Assembly (NCBI GenBank): GCA_026129905.1 | Contig: JAHCHE010000025.1 | Location: 1-64,000, forward strand | Direction: 5' to 3' | From: Bryobacteraceae bacterium | Lineage (GTDB): Bacteria; Acidobacteriota; Terriglobia; Bryobacterales; Bryobacteraceae | Length of the DNA stretch: 64,000 nt | In this document: positions 26,630-35,668 of the stretch, one piece after another | How positions within the stretch are numbered: position 1 is the stretch's first letter | How the letters are laid out: every line of letters starts with the position of its first letter | Made by a program: the position numbers and the translations under genes | Notes under the pieces: generated by a model | Seen by the model: the letters and a program-made list of their open reading frames with translations, nothing else | Database searches by the model: none | What the model was told of the DNA's origin: nothing

Positions 26630-27661
26630 TCACAATTCCGGGGCCAGCGCCACTTTGATCGCTTCGCCGCTCTGCGTCGCCCGAAACGCCTCCTCGAACC
26701 GCTCCAGCGGATATTCGTGCGAGATCAGCTCCGCGGTCTTCACCTTGCCCTCGGCCAGCAGGGCAACCGTGCGGCGCCACGAAGTCCACACGTACCCATA
26801 GGAACCGATCACCCGCAGTTCTTTCATCGTCACCTTGTTGAAGTCGGTCTGGATCGGTCCCGGATAGATGCCCAGCGGAACCAGCGTGCCCTCTTTTTTT
26901 ACCGCCTCCCAGCACGCGCTCAACGACGCCGCCGAACCCGAGCACTCGTAGACGAGATCGGCGCCGCGGCCGTTCGTCGCCGCCATCACCGCTTCCAGCA
27001 GGTTCTCGCGCTCGGCGTTCACCACCATGTCCGCGCCCAGTTCGCGCGCGCACGCCAGGCGCTTCCCGTCCTTCTCGATTCCCGCAACGATGACGCGGGC
27101 GCCCTCGAGCTTCGCCACCTGCATCGTCAGCAGTCCCACGCAGCCGGGACCCGATATCAGCGCCACGTCGCCGGAATGCGCCGTCGTTCGCTCGATCGCC
27201 GCATGTACCGCCACCGACAGCGGCTCCCCCAGCGCCGCCTGCCGGAACGTGACGTGGTCCGGCAGCGGATGGCACCGCGCGGCGCTGATGCAGAGATATT
27301 CGGCAAAGGCGCCGTCGATGTGGTAGCCAGCCGAGACGCGCTCGGCGCACATGAAATCGTTGCCCGCCCGGCAGTGATAGCAGAGCCCGCAGGTCTTCGC
27401 CGGATTCGAGGAGACCACCCGGTCGCCGGGCTTCAGATTCCTCACCGCCGAGCCCGCCTCCACCACCGTCCCGCAGAACTCGTGTCCCAGCACCACCGGC
27501 GGCCGCGAGGGCCACGTCCCCCGGATGATGTGGATGTCCGTTCCGCAGATGCCCGCCCGCGCGATTTTCAGCATCACCTCGTCCGGCGCCGGCGCCGGAA
27601 CGGGCAACTCGCGCAACTCGAGATGTCCTTCTCCGAGCGCTGTCTTAACCACCGCTTTCAT
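26630..27661 (-). CDS. Zinc-dependent medium-chain alcohol/polyol dehydrogenase
   Basis: A 343-residue MDR enzyme. I chose the ATG at 27661 (MKAVVKTALGEGH), preceded by GGAAAACGGAAG; the same frame stays open for 230 more codons over the transketolase gene but reads as non-coding. Catalytic-zinc residues are in GICGTDIHI and LGHEFCG, structural-zinc cysteines in CGLCYHCRAGNDFMC, and the NAD site in ISGPGCVGLLTMQ. Resemblance is to sorbitol and threonine dehydrogenases. It lies 14 bases downstream of the transketolase genes, suggesting a shared operon for sugar or polyol use. Confidence 0.9.
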   Translation of the reverse strand: MKAVVKTALGEGHLELRELPVPAPAPDEVMLKIARAGICGTDIHIIRGTWPSRPPVVLGHEFCGTVVEAGSAVRNLKPGDRVVSSNPAKTCGLCYHCRAGNDFMCAERVSAGYHIDGAFAEYLCISAARCHPLPDHVTFRQAALGEPLSVAVHAAIERTTAHSGDVALISGPGCVGLLTMQVAKLEGARVIVAGIEKDGKRLACARELGADMVVNAERENLLEAVMAATNGRGADLVYECSGSAASLSACWEAVKKEGTLVPLGIYPGPIQTDFNKVTMKELRVIGSYGYVWTSWRRTVALLAEGKVKTAELISHEYPLERFEEAFRATQSGEAIKVALAPEL

Positions 27662-27675
27662 CTTCCGTTTTCCTT

Positions 27676-28599
27676 TCACAGCAGCCGGCGCGCCTCGTCG
27701 ACGATATTTCTTGCGCGCAGGCCGTACAGCGTCAGCAGGTCCTCGGCCGGACCCGATTCTCCGAACACGTCCTTCACACCCACGCGCCGCACCCGCGCCG
27801 GAACCTCTTCCGCTACCGCCGCCGCCACCGCTTCGCCCAGCCCGCCGATGATGGAATGCTCCTCCGCGGTTACGATGCCGCGCGTCTCCCGCGCCGCGCG
27901 TATGAGCGGCTCGGCGTCGAGCGGCTTCACGGTCGGCAGGTGGATCACGCGAGCGGAAACGCCTTCCGCCTCCAGCGCCTCGGCCGCCAGCAACCCCTCT
28001 CCGACCATGATGCCCGTCGTCACGATGGCGACGTCCGAGCCGTCCCGCAGCAGCTTCGCCTTCCCGATCTCGAACGCGCCGTGAATCGATTCCAGCACCG
28101 GGTACCGGTCGCGGCCGAACCGCAGGTAGACCGGACCTTGCCACCGCGCCGCCGCTTTCGTCGCCAGCCGGGCTTCCTCGTAGTCTCCCGGAACGAGCAC
28201 CGTCATGTTGGGAAACGACCGCATGATGGCGATGTCCTCGTTGGACTGGTGCGATGCCCCGTCGCCGCCGGTAGTAATGCCGCCGTGGGTGGCGCCGATC
28301 TTCACGTTCACCCTCGGATAGGCGATCGAGTTCCGTACCTGGTCTCCCGCCCGGCACGACGCGAACACCGCGAAGGTGGAGGCGAACGGGATGAACCCCT
28401 CCAGCGCGAGCCCGGCCGCCGCCGACATCATGTTGCCTTCCTGTACGCCGCAGTTGAAAAACCGCTCGGGAAACGCCTTCTCGAAGTCGCAGGTCTTGGT
28501 CGCCTTCGCCACGTCGCTGTCCAGCACGACGATCCTTGGATCTTCCCGCGCCAGCTCGATCAACGCGTCGGCATAGCCCTGACGCGTGTGCTTACGCAC
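27676..28599 (-). CDS. Transketolase, C-terminal subunit
   Basis: A 307-residue protein covering the pyrimidine-binding and C-terminal domains of transketolase (RQGYADALIELAREDPRIVV, PFASTFAVFASCRAGDQVRN, GITTGGDGASHQSNEDIAIM, VLVPGDYEEARLA). It overlaps the N-terminal subunit gene by eight bases. Together they reconstitute one thiamine-diphosphate enzyme that moves two-carbon ketol units. Two-gene transketolases often sit in specialised sugar clusters and not in the housekeeping pentose phosphate pathway. Confidence 0.93.
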   Translation of the reverse strand: MRKHTRQGYADALIELAREDPRIVVLDSDVAKATKTCDFEKAFPERFFNCGVQEGNMMSAAAGLALEGFIPFASTFAVFASCRAGDQVRNSIAYPRVNVKIGATHGGITTGGDGASHQSNEDIAIMRSFPNMTVLVPGDYEEARLATKAAARWQGPVYLRFGRDRYPVLESIHGAFEIGKAKLLRDGSDVAIVTTGIMVGEGLLAAEALEAEGVSARVIHLPTVKPLDAEPLIRAARETRGIVTAEEHSIIGGLGEAVAAAVAEEVPARVRRVGVKDVFGESGPAEDLLTLYGLRARNIVDEARRLL

Positions 28600-29419
28600 G
28601 GTCCAGCTCCTCCATCGACCGCTCGTACTGTTCGCGGTTGGGCGGCGTCCCGTGCCATTCGGCCTCGTTCTCCATGAACGACACGCCCTTGCCCTTCACG
28701 GTCCGCGCGATGATCATCGACGGCCCATTCCGCGTCGCCTTGGCCTGCTCCACCGTCCCGATAATCTGCCGGAAGTCGTGACCATCGATCTCGTACGTGT
28801 TCCAGCCGAACGCCTCCCACTTGGGCTTCAGCGGATCGAGCGGCATGATGTTCTCGGAATTGCCGTCGGTCTGGAGATAGTTCCGATCGACAAACGCGAT
28901 GACGTTATCCAGCCGGTACTTGTTTGCGAACATCGCCGCCTCCCACGCCTGCCCCTCCTGAATCTCGCCGTCGCCGCAGAGGATATAGCAGTAGTGCGCC
29001 TGCCCCTTGAGCTTGGCCGCCAGCGCCATGCCCACGCCCGTCGAGATCCCCAGCCCCAGCGTCCCGGTGGAAGCGTCGACGCCCGGCGTCTTGTGCTGCG
29101 CGGGATGCCCCTGGAGATGGCAGCCGGGACGCCGGAACCGCTCCAGGTCCTCCTTCGGAAAGTAACCGCAATCGGCCAGCGCGGCATAGAGCACCGGCGA
29201 GCAGTGCCCTTTCGACAGGACGAACCGGTCCCGCTCCACCCATGCCGGATTTCTGGGATCGTGACGCATCAGGTGGTAGTACAGCGCGACGACGATGTCC
29301 GCCGCGCCCAGGCTTCCTCCGGGATGGCCGGAGTTGGCCCGATAGATCATCGTGAGAATGCTCTTGCGGATCTCCCGCGCCTTCGCTTCCAGCTTCCGGA
29401 GAACGTCGTCTTCAATCAT
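28592..29419 (-). CDS. Transketolase, N-terminal subunit
   Basis: A 275-residue protein containing the thiamine-diphosphate-binding half of transketolase. Key motifs are RANSGHPGGSLGAADIVVAL near the start, SKGHCSPVLYAAL, and the cofactor motif GDGEIQEGQAWEAAMFA followed by VDRNYLQTDG. It is the first gene of the leftward set with the C-terminal subunit and the dehydrogenase. The 93-base gap to the divergent chrA gene should contain both promoters. Confidence 0.93.
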   Translation of the reverse strand: MIEDDVLRKLEAKAREIRKSILTMIYRANSGHPGGSLGAADIVVALYYHLMRHDPRNPAWVERDRFVLSKGHCSPVLYAALADCGYFPKEDLERFRRPGCHLQGHPAQHKTPGVDASTGTLGLGISTGVGMALAAKLKGQAHYCYILCGDGEIQEGQAWEAAMFANKYRLDNVIAFVDRNYLQTDGNSENIMPLDPLKPKWEAFGWNTYEIDGHDFRQIIGTVEQAKATRNGPSMIIARTVKGKGVSFMENEAEWHGTPPNREQYERSMEELDRA

Positions 29420-29512
29420 CTTCTGCGCGGGGCCGTGACCATCTTACAATCCCGGACCCTGCGCCGCGCGTCCGTGCGCGTACACTGGAGGGAATTGAGG
29501 AGGGGCGATACA

Positions 29513-30913
29513 ATGCCAACGCCCTCGCCGGCCGCGGTGGAGCGCCGGGTGAGTTTCCGGGAAGCGTTCTGGTGCTGGTGCAAGGTCGCGCTGCTGAGCT
29601 TTGGCGGGCCGGCGGGTCAGATCGCGGTAATGCATCGCATCCTCGTTGAAGAAAAGCGCTGGGTCAGCGAGAGCCGGTTCCTTCACGCTCTGAACTACTG
29701 CATGCTGCTGCCCGGTCCCGAGGCGCAGCAACTGGCCACTTACATCGGCTGGCTCCTTCACCGCGCCTGGGGCGGCCTTGTCGCCGGGTCGCTGTTCGTG
29801 CTTCCCGGTTTTGTCTCGATTCTTGCTCTCAGTATTCTGTACGCGGACTACAAACAGAGCCGCCTGGTCGATGCCTTGTTCTACGGCCTGGCGCCGGCGG
29901 TGATGGCCATCGTCGTGGAAGCCGTTATCCGTATCGGGAAGCGGTCGCTGAAGAATGCGTGGATGGCGGCTGTCGCCGGGCTTGCGTTTCTGGCGATCTT
30001 CTTCTTCGCGGTTCCGTTTCCGCTAATCGTCGCGGCCGCCGCGCTGGCGGGCCTCGCGGGCGCCAGGCTCCGCCCGGACAAATTCCTGGTCATCCGTATG
30101 CATCAGCCCAAGCCAGGCGCCGAGTCCGCCGCGGAGGACGCCGCTATTGCCGACGACGCGGACGCCCACACCGAACCCACCGCGCTCCGGGCCGTGAAGG
30201 TTTCCGCACTCTGGCTCACGCTCTGGCTCGGTCCTGTCGCCGTCCTGATCGCCGCCTACGGCTGGAACAGCGTGTGGGCGCAACAGGGGGTGTTCTTCAG
30301 CAAGGCGGCTGTGGTGACCTTCGGCGGAGCGTACGCGGTGCTGGCCTATGTGGCGCAGCAGGCCGTGAGCGCCTACGGCTGGCTGCAGCCGGGCGAGATG
30401 CTCGACGGCCTGGGAATGGCGGAGACCACGCCTGGTCCGCTGATCCAGGTGGTGCAGTTCGTTGGGTTCATGGGCGCCTATCGCGCCGCCGAAGCCGGGC
30501 AACTACCCGGCGTCTCGCCAATTTCGGCCGGAGTCCTCGCGGCGATCCTCACAACCTGGGTCACGTTTACCCCGTGCTTCCTTTGGATCTTTCTGGGCGC
30601 GCCGTATATCGAACGCCTGCGCGGTAACAAGTCCCTGACGGCCGCGCTATCGACGATTACGGCCGCCGTGGTCGGCGTCGTCTTGAACCTCGCCGTCTGG
30701 TTCGCACTCCACACCGTCTTCGGTCGCGTGCATGAGGTCCGTACCGGCCCGTTGCGCCTTCTGATCCCGGAATGGGGCGCGGTGGATTGGGCGGCGCTGC
30801 TTATCGCCGCCGGCGCATTCGCCGCCGTGTTCTTCTTCCGGCTGGGGATGATTCGAACACTGCTGGCCGCGGTCCTGGCCGGTCTCGCCTACCGTCTGGC
30901 GCTGGCCGCCTGA
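29513..30913 (+). CDS. chrA: Chromate transporter, CHR family
   Basis: A 466-residue polytopic membrane protein. The ATG at 29513 follows a strong GAGGAGGGG ribosome-binding site; the frame is open far upstream but antisense to transketolase. It shows the duplicated CHR architecture: an N-terminal half with LLSFGGPAGQIAVMHRIL and LPGPEAQQLATYIGWL, and a C-terminal half with VVTFGGAYAVLAYVAQQAV and ETTPGPLIQVVQFVGF. The family exports chromate in resistant bacteria, but many homologues have no shown activity. No chrB regulator is adjacent. Confidence 0.92.
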   Translation: MPTPSPAAVERRVSFREAFWCWCKVALLSFGGPAGQIAVMHRILVEEKRWVSESRFLHALNYCMLLPGPEAQQLATYIGWLLHRAWGGLVAGSLFVLPGFVSILALSILYADYKQSRLVDALFYGLAPAVMAIVVEAVIRIGKRSLKNAWMAAVAGLAFLAIFFFAVPFPLIVAAAALAGLAGARLRPDKFLVIRMHQPKPGAESAAEDAAIADDADAHTEPTALRAVKVSALWLTLWLGPVAVLIAAYGWNSVWAQQGVFFSKAAVVTFGGAYAVLAYVAQQAVSAYGWLQPGEMLDGLGMAETTPGPLIQVVQFVGFMGAYRAAEAGQLPGVSPISAGVLAAILTTWVTFTPCFLWIFLGAPYIERLRGNKSLTAALSTITAAVVGVVLNLAVWFALHTVFGRVHEVRTGPLRLLIPEWGAVDWAALLIAAGAFAAVFFFRLGMIRTLLAAVLAGLAYRLALAA

Positions 30914-30958
30914 CGCTGGAGAAGCGCGTGGGCGCGACCGGGGGTGTAAGGCCGTGAG

Positions 30959-32317
30959 CTAATTTCCGACAGCGATCGCGAGGCTTTGCGGGATACTGAC
31001 GCCTCCCTGGGTCACCGTCAGGGGAACGGCATCATTGGCGGCGACGTTCGGCACGATGACGTTGAGCTGATAGAGCCCCACAAAGTTGGGCGCCAATCCC
31101 TGGTACGTCACCGTCGCCGGGATACCGCCGAAGGAGACGGTGACGGGTGACGCCAGCGCGTTCTGCCGTTGCGCGATCTGACCCGCCGGCACGTTGGGCG
31201 TTACATCGCCGAAGCCGATCCCGAAAAAGATGATGGTGTCTCCCGGCCGCGCCCGGCGCGAATTCACGCCCGCGATAGCCCCCGGCGGCAGGACGTACGC
31301 GCCATCCGAAAACAGCGCCACGATCTGCTGCGTTCCGCCGATTGCGAAACTGGAGGGCGCCAGCAACCCCGGCTTGGTCGCCTCGGCAGTCAGGGTGAAT
31401 GGCGCGCTTGCGCCTGTAGGCGTGGTCAGCACGATCGGCAGCGGTCCCGTGCCGATCCCCGAGGGCGCCTGCACGTTCACCTGGCCGGGACTAATGTAGT
31501 TCACGAACGCGGATCGCCCGCCGATCGTGACCGTGGCGCCGCCTAATTTTGTCGGCGCGGTTGTGCCGGTGAAATCGCCGGCCGTCCACATCTGGTCGCC
31601 AACAGAGAAATTCCTGCCGTAGATTTCGACCCAGGACCCGGCGGCGAAAGTTTGAAACGCGCCGTAGGCGCCCGCGCTAATGGCTGCCGTGATGACGGGA
31701 GCATCCGCCGGACGTAGCGTGAAGTGAAGCGCGAAGCTAAACCCGTTCGCTTGCGATACGGGCACTCCGCCGGATGCGGCGAAATTGTACGGCTGTACGA
31801 AGATTTCCTGCCAGTTGCTCTGCACGCCGGCCGGGAAAAGGCCGTTGAAGCCCTGCCGGAAATAGGCCGGCCCAGGCAAGATCGGGTTCGTCAGGGAGGC
31901 GCAGCACATCGCGCCGAAGTTGGAGATCGTGGAGACCGGTACGCCGTCCACCTTCCATTGGTCCACCGCCATGTCGAACGAGGCCGGTACGCGAAGCGTA
32001 TACTCGATCAGAATATTCCAGAATGCGTTGATATTGCCCGCCAGCGGACCGCCGTTGACGGTCTCCATATGGAAGATGTCCCACTCGCCATTGGTTCCCG
32101 TGGGGACCTGTTCCTGCCAGATCCGGACCCGGCCATTGTTCACCAACACCGGCGTCGAACTGAATGTCGATGCATCGGAGTAGGTATCCGGCGCGTTCGT
32201 ACCGCCATACTTTATCGGTGAGCCGATCGCGATGATGTTGGCGTTTTGCGGCCAGATTGGCTGCGATCCGGCCAGCATGACCGCAATGGCCAAATACCTG
32301 AGAAATTGCCGCTTCAT
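30959..32317 (-). CDS. Secreted protein with C-terminal TIGR03437 domain
   Basis: About 452 residues from the ATG at 32317, which has an ideal GGAGG ribosome-binding site. The signal peptide is MKRQFLRYLAIAVMLAG. The N-terminal 200 residues form an unidentified beta-rich domain. The C-terminal 240 residues are the Solibacter paralog domain TIGR03437: GAYGAFQTFAAGSWVEIYG, FVNYISPGQVNVQAP, IIFFGIGFGDVTPNVP and GLAPNFVGLYQLNVIVP. The same domain ends the giant NHL protein at 13446-17864. Function unknown; probably cell surface or extracellular. Confidence 0.88.
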   Translation of the reverse strand: MKRQFLRYLAIAVMLAGSQPIWPQNANIIAIGSPIKYGGTNAPDTYSDASTFSSTPVLVNNGRVRIWQEQVPTGTNGEWDIFHMETVNGGPLAGNINAFWNILIEYTLRVPASFDMAVDQWKVDGVPVSTISNFGAMCCASLTNPILPGPAYFRQGFNGLFPAGVQSNWQEIFVQPYNFAASGGVPVSQANGFSFALHFTLRPADAPVITAAISAGAYGAFQTFAAGSWVEIYGRNFSVGDQMWTAGDFTGTTAPTKLGGATVTIGGRSAFVNYISPGQVNVQAPSGIGTGPLPIVLTTPTGASAPFTLTAEATKPGLLAPSSFAIGGTQQIVALFSDGAYVLPPGAIAGVNSRRARPGDTIIFFGIGFGDVTPNVPAGQIAQRQNALASPVTVSFGGIPATVTYQGLAPNFVGLYQLNVIVPNVAANDAVPLTVTQGGVSIPQSLAIAVGN

Positions 32318-32464
32318 TGATGCCTCCGCGTCAGAAATTCGCCTCGCGCCCTGCATGGAGGCGTTGCGGACGCCGCGATCCAGGATGAAAGGCCAGGCGG
32401 AGGATGAACAAGCCCCTGCCTATTTCCCAGGAAGAACACCGTTTCCGCCCTCTTTAGCAGAAAA

Positions 32465-32494
32465 ATTATACATTAAGCCGTTAGCGGCCGCCAA
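32465..32494 (-). promoter_or_regulatory. Probable sigma70 promoter for the TIGR03437 gene
   Basis: On the minus strand TTGGCG (32489-32494), an 18-base spacer and a perfect TATAAT (32465-32470) point toward the gene starting at 32317. That predicts a leader of about 140 bases. It sits in an otherwise gene-free 265-base gap. Confidence 0.5.
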
Positions 32495-32582
32495 CCGGCC
32501 GGCAAGAGGGAACAAGAGGGGATGCTGCGCCGTTGCCCCGCGCCGTTGTGCGCCGGGCCGCCGCGCTAAACCGTTGGCCGGC

Positions 32583-33521
32583 TCACGGTCTCTGTTCGCC
32601 GAGCTTCGCCAGCCACTGCCGCACCCGCTCCGCATACTCGGAATCCGGATGCCTCGCCAGCAGATCCTGAAGTTCCTCTTTCGCCTTGCCTCGCTCACCG
32701 CGCCGCAGGTAGATCTCGGCCAAAACGATCTGCGGGTGGGAGAAGTGCGAGGGATCGAGGCGCTTGGCCCGCTGGAGGTACTTCAGCGCCTTGTCGTCGT
32801 CGCCGAGAAAGAAGTGGTTTTGCCCAAGCTGCGCGTTCGCCAGCGCGTCGTCCGGCCGTTCCGCCGCGGCGTACTGGTTGTACTTCATCGCCTCCTCGAA
32901 CCGCCGAAGCGACAGCAGCGCCCCGCCCAGGTTCACAGCCGGCGTGTAGGCGCCCGGCTCCTGCTTCAGCGCCTCCCGAAAGTACTTCTCCGCGTCCTCA
33001 TAGCGTCCCGACTGGTACGCGATGGTCCCGAGGTTGTTCCACGCGCCGACGAACTGCGGCGCCAGTTCCACCGCCCGCTCGAGCCGCCGGATGGCCTCTT
33101 CCACGTCGTGCTTGTTGAGGCTCCTCCGCGCGTTGGCGTACTCTCTCCTGGCGCTTGCCGGGATGGAAAGCTGCCGCACCGAGACTTTGCCCTGCTCCCG
33201 CAAGCTTCGGTCGGAAGCCTCAAACCGAATCGTTACCTCGACCCGACCCTTCGCATCGGCCAGACTCTCGCCGACCGCAACCGTCTGGCGAACCTCGCCC
33301 GCCCCCGGCGCGAAGACGATGACGGTATACGCCCCGGGCGCGATCCTCCGGAATCGAAAGCGCCCGTTGGAATGGCTGAGCGTATCGGCGTGAAACGGAA
33401 AATCGCTACCGCTCAGCGTCACCAGCGCCGATCTCGGCGCCGGCTCGATCACCCCCCGCAACTCCAGTTCCTGCCCCGAGGCAACCCCGGCCAGGACCAG
33501 CAACAATCCCGCGCACCGCAT
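32583..33521 (-). CDS. Exported TPR protein with N-terminal beta domain
   Basis: A 312-residue protein from the ATG at 33521, which begins a signal peptide (MRCAGLLLVLAGVASGQ) after a G-rich ribosome-binding site. Residues about 20-95 resemble a carboxypeptidase-regulatory-like beta sandwich (GRFRFRRIAPGAYTVIVFAPG). The rest is tetratricopeptide repeats (ELAPQFVGAWNNLGTIAYQ, AEKYFREALKQEPGAYTPAV, LANAQLGQNHFFLGDDDKAL). It is probably a periplasmic or surface scaffold. Confidence 0.85.
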   Translation of the reverse strand: MRCAGLLLVLAGVASGQELELRGVIEPAPRSALVTLSGSDFPFHADTLSHSNGRFRFRRIAPGAYTVIVFAPGAGEVRQTVAVGESLADAKGRVEVTIRFEASDRSLREQGKVSVRQLSIPASARREYANARRSLNKHDVEEAIRRLERAVELAPQFVGAWNNLGTIAYQSGRYEDAEKYFREALKQEPGAYTPAVNLGGALLSLRRFEEAMKYNQYAAAERPDDALANAQLGQNHFFLGDDDKALKYLQRAKRLDPSHFSHPQIVLAEIYLRRGERGKAKEELQDLLARHPDSEYAERVRQWLAKLGEQRP

Positions 33522-33608
33522 GGTTCCCCCACACTCCGTCTTCCGGCTTCCTCGGCTTCCGGCTTCCCACATCCCGAAGGGATGTCAAGAGCGCAGTTCT
33601 TGCCCGGC

Positions 33609-33703
33609 TGGCGGAAGCTAGTGGGAGTCGAACCCACCTGCGACGTCTGGCGCCGCACGCTGGTTTTGAAGACCAGGCCCAGCACCGGCCAAGACTAGCT
33701 TCC
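33609..33703 (-). tRNA. selC: Selenocysteine tRNA (anticodon TCA)
   Basis: The reverse strand gives a 95-base tRNA with encoded CCA. The acceptor stem has eight pairs (GGAAGCTA with TAGCTTCC), the anticodon arm is CTGGT-CTTCAAA-ACCAG with anticodon TCA, the variable arm is long and paired, and the T arm is GTGGG-TTCGACT-CCCAC. Length and layout match E. coli selC. A TAGAAT hexamer lies just upstream. No selA, selB or selD is in the window, so they must be elsewhere if the system works. Confidence 0.95.
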
Positions 33704-33916
33704 ATCCGTAATTCTAGCAAAGCAGGCGCTTTGCGCCTTGCCGTGCTCACCCTTTCAGGCCCTTAAATCCCCTTTCACGCGCCAAAACCGGCCGCTCGCT
33801 CCCCGCCTCTTGGCGCCTGCGGCTTCCATCCTCTAGACTGCTTGCTAAGCACGGAGCGAGCGTTCCGCTCCTGGACTATCTCGAAGCAGCGAAAGGCGCA
33901 AACGAAGGCCTAAACA

Positions 33917-35566
33917 ATGGCGATTCAGACACTTGGATTGATCGACCGACAGGCTGCCGAGGAGTTTCCCATCCTCCAACCGGCCACGACGCTCACCGGC
34001 GCTCCCATCGCGCCCGTACCCAAAGGACTCCCCAAACTCACCCGGTCGCTGTGCCCGGAATGCTCTACCGTCATCGAGGCGCTCCTCAGCGAAGACGACC
34101 GGGGACGGGTCATCATGGAAAAGACCTGCCCCGCGCACGGCTTCTTCAGCGATATCGTCTATTCGGACGCCCGCCTGTACCTCAAGATGGAGGAATGGAC
34201 GTTCGGCGACAACCGCGGCGTAAGCAACCCCGCCGTTCCCGACGCCACCAACTGTCCCGACGACTGCGGCCTGTGCTCGATGCACACCAGCCACACGGGC
34301 CTGGCCAACGTCGATCTTACCAACCGCTGTAATCTCACCTGCCCGGTTTGCTTCGCCAACGCCAACGTCGCGGGCTATCTGTACGAACCCGGCCTGGACA
34401 AGGTCCGCCTGATGCTTCAGGCCCTCCGCGACGAAAAGCCGGTGGCCGGCCGCATCGTGCAATTCTCGGGCGGCGAGCCTACGATTTATCCGCACTGGTT
34501 CGAGGCGCTCCGCCTGGCGCACGAGATGGGTTTCTCCCATGTCCAGTGCGCCAGCAACGGCATCAAGTTCGCCGACCTCGAGTTCGCGCAGCGCAGCCAC
34601 GAGGCGGGCCTGCACACCATCTACCTTCAGTTCGACGGCGTCAGCGACGACATCTATCTCCGCACCCGCGGCCGCGCACTGCTGGAGATCAAGCTCAAGG
34701 CCATCGAAAACGTCCGCAAGGCCGGCATGAAGATCTGCTTTGTACCGACGGTGGTGAAGGGCGTCAACGATCACCAGGTGGGCGACATCATCCGCCTGGC
34801 CATCGAGAACATCGACTGCGTCAGCGCCATCAGTTTCCAGCCGGTCTCCTTCACCGGCCGCATTAACCGCCGGGAACTGGAGCAGAAGCGGTACACGATG
34901 GCCGACTTCGCCCACGACGTGCACCGGCAAACCGGCATCTGCGATCCTTACCAGGACTGGTTCCCGCTGGCCTGCGTCGCGCCGTTCTCCAAGCTGGCCA
35001 GCGCCCTGCGCGGCGAGTTGACCACGCACCTGACGCCGCACCCGCACTGCTCGCTCGGCACGTACCTGTTCGTGGACCGGAACAAACGCGCGACGCCCGT
35101 GACGCGGTTCGTCGATGTCGGCGCGATGCTGCGCGATATGGACATGCTGGCGAGAAAAGCGGACCGGGCGCACTTGAAGCTCTACTCCAAAGTCAGCGCG
35201 TGGAACTCGATGCGGAAGCACTTCCGCGAGGACCGCGCCCCCGAGGGCCTCAGCTTCTCGAAGTTCCTCGAGACCCTCCAAGGCTTGATGGACAAGCGGT
35301 ACGGCCGCGGCCAGGCCGAGAAGGAAGGCTTCACCTTCAAGACGCTGATGGTGGCCGGAATGCACTTCATGGACCACTACAACTACGATGTCGAGCGCGT
35401 GAAGCGCTGCGTCATCCACTACGCGGCCCCCAACGGCAAAATCTATCCGTTCTGCGCCTATAACAGCGGTCCGACCTTCCGCGAGAAGATCGAAAAGGAC
35501 CACTCCGTTCCGTTTCGCGTCAACGGCAACGGCTGCGCTCCGCGCAACGGCTGCGGCGGCTGCTAA
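33917..35566 (+). CDS. Radical SAM protein of the tetraether / membrane-spanning-lipid synthase type
   Basis: A 549-residue protein. The order is an N-terminal CPEC zinc-finger-like region (LTRSLCPECSTVIEA, then KTCPAHGFF), a cysteine cluster NCPDDCGLCSMHTSH, and the radical SAM motif with cysteines 138, 142 and 145 (NRCNLTCPVCFANA). SAM-binding FSGGEPTIYP follows, then a long C-terminal extension ending in two cysteine pairs (NGCAPRNGCGGC). This resembles the MJ0619-like group that includes archaeal tetraether synthase and bacterial enzymes proposed to join lipid tails. A role in making iso-diabolic acid or similar membrane-spanning lipids is inference. Confidence 0.8.
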   Translation: MAIQTLGLIDRQAAEEFPILQPATTLTGAPIAPVPKGLPKLTRSLCPECSTVIEALLSEDDRGRVIMEKTCPAHGFFSDIVYSDARLYLKMEEWTFGDNRGVSNPAVPDATNCPDDCGLCSMHTSHTGLANVDLTNRCNLTCPVCFANANVAGYLYEPGLDKVRLMLQALRDEKPVAGRIVQFSGGEPTIYPHWFEALRLAHEMGFSHVQCASNGIKFADLEFAQRSHEAGLHTIYLQFDGVSDDIYLRTRGRALLEIKLKAIENVRKAGMKICFVPTVVKGVNDHQVGDIIRLAIENIDCVSAISFQPVSFTGRINRRELEQKRYTMADFAHDVHRQTGICDPYQDWFPLACVAPFSKLASALRGELTTHLTPHPHCSLGTYLFVDRNKRATPVTRFVDVGAMLRDMDMLARKADRAHLKLYSKVSAWNSMRKHFREDRAPEGLSFSKFLETLQGLMDKRYGRGQAEKEGFTFKTLMVAGMHFMDHYNYDVERVKRCVIHYAAPNGKIYPFCAYNSGPTFREKIEKDHSVPFRVNGNGCAPRNGCGGC

Positions 35567-35668
35567 GCTAACTCCAATTCGCGCCGGCGATTGCCAACCG
35601 CGACCCGGTTGACGCAGGGCTAATCTGCACGTAACCTGAAAGTAACCCCTGCGCCACCTGGGCGATTC

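Noticed and set aside
26630-28357. A fusion protein of the dehydrogenase with an extra 230-residue N-terminus
   Set aside because: The extension reads the transketolase gene out of frame and has no domain; an ATG with a ribosome-binding site begins the true dehydrogenase at 27661.
29513-29575. A much earlier start for chrA at 28586
   Set aside because: The upstream extension is antisense to transketolase; the ATG at 29513 has a strong ribosome-binding site and begins the conserved family sequence.
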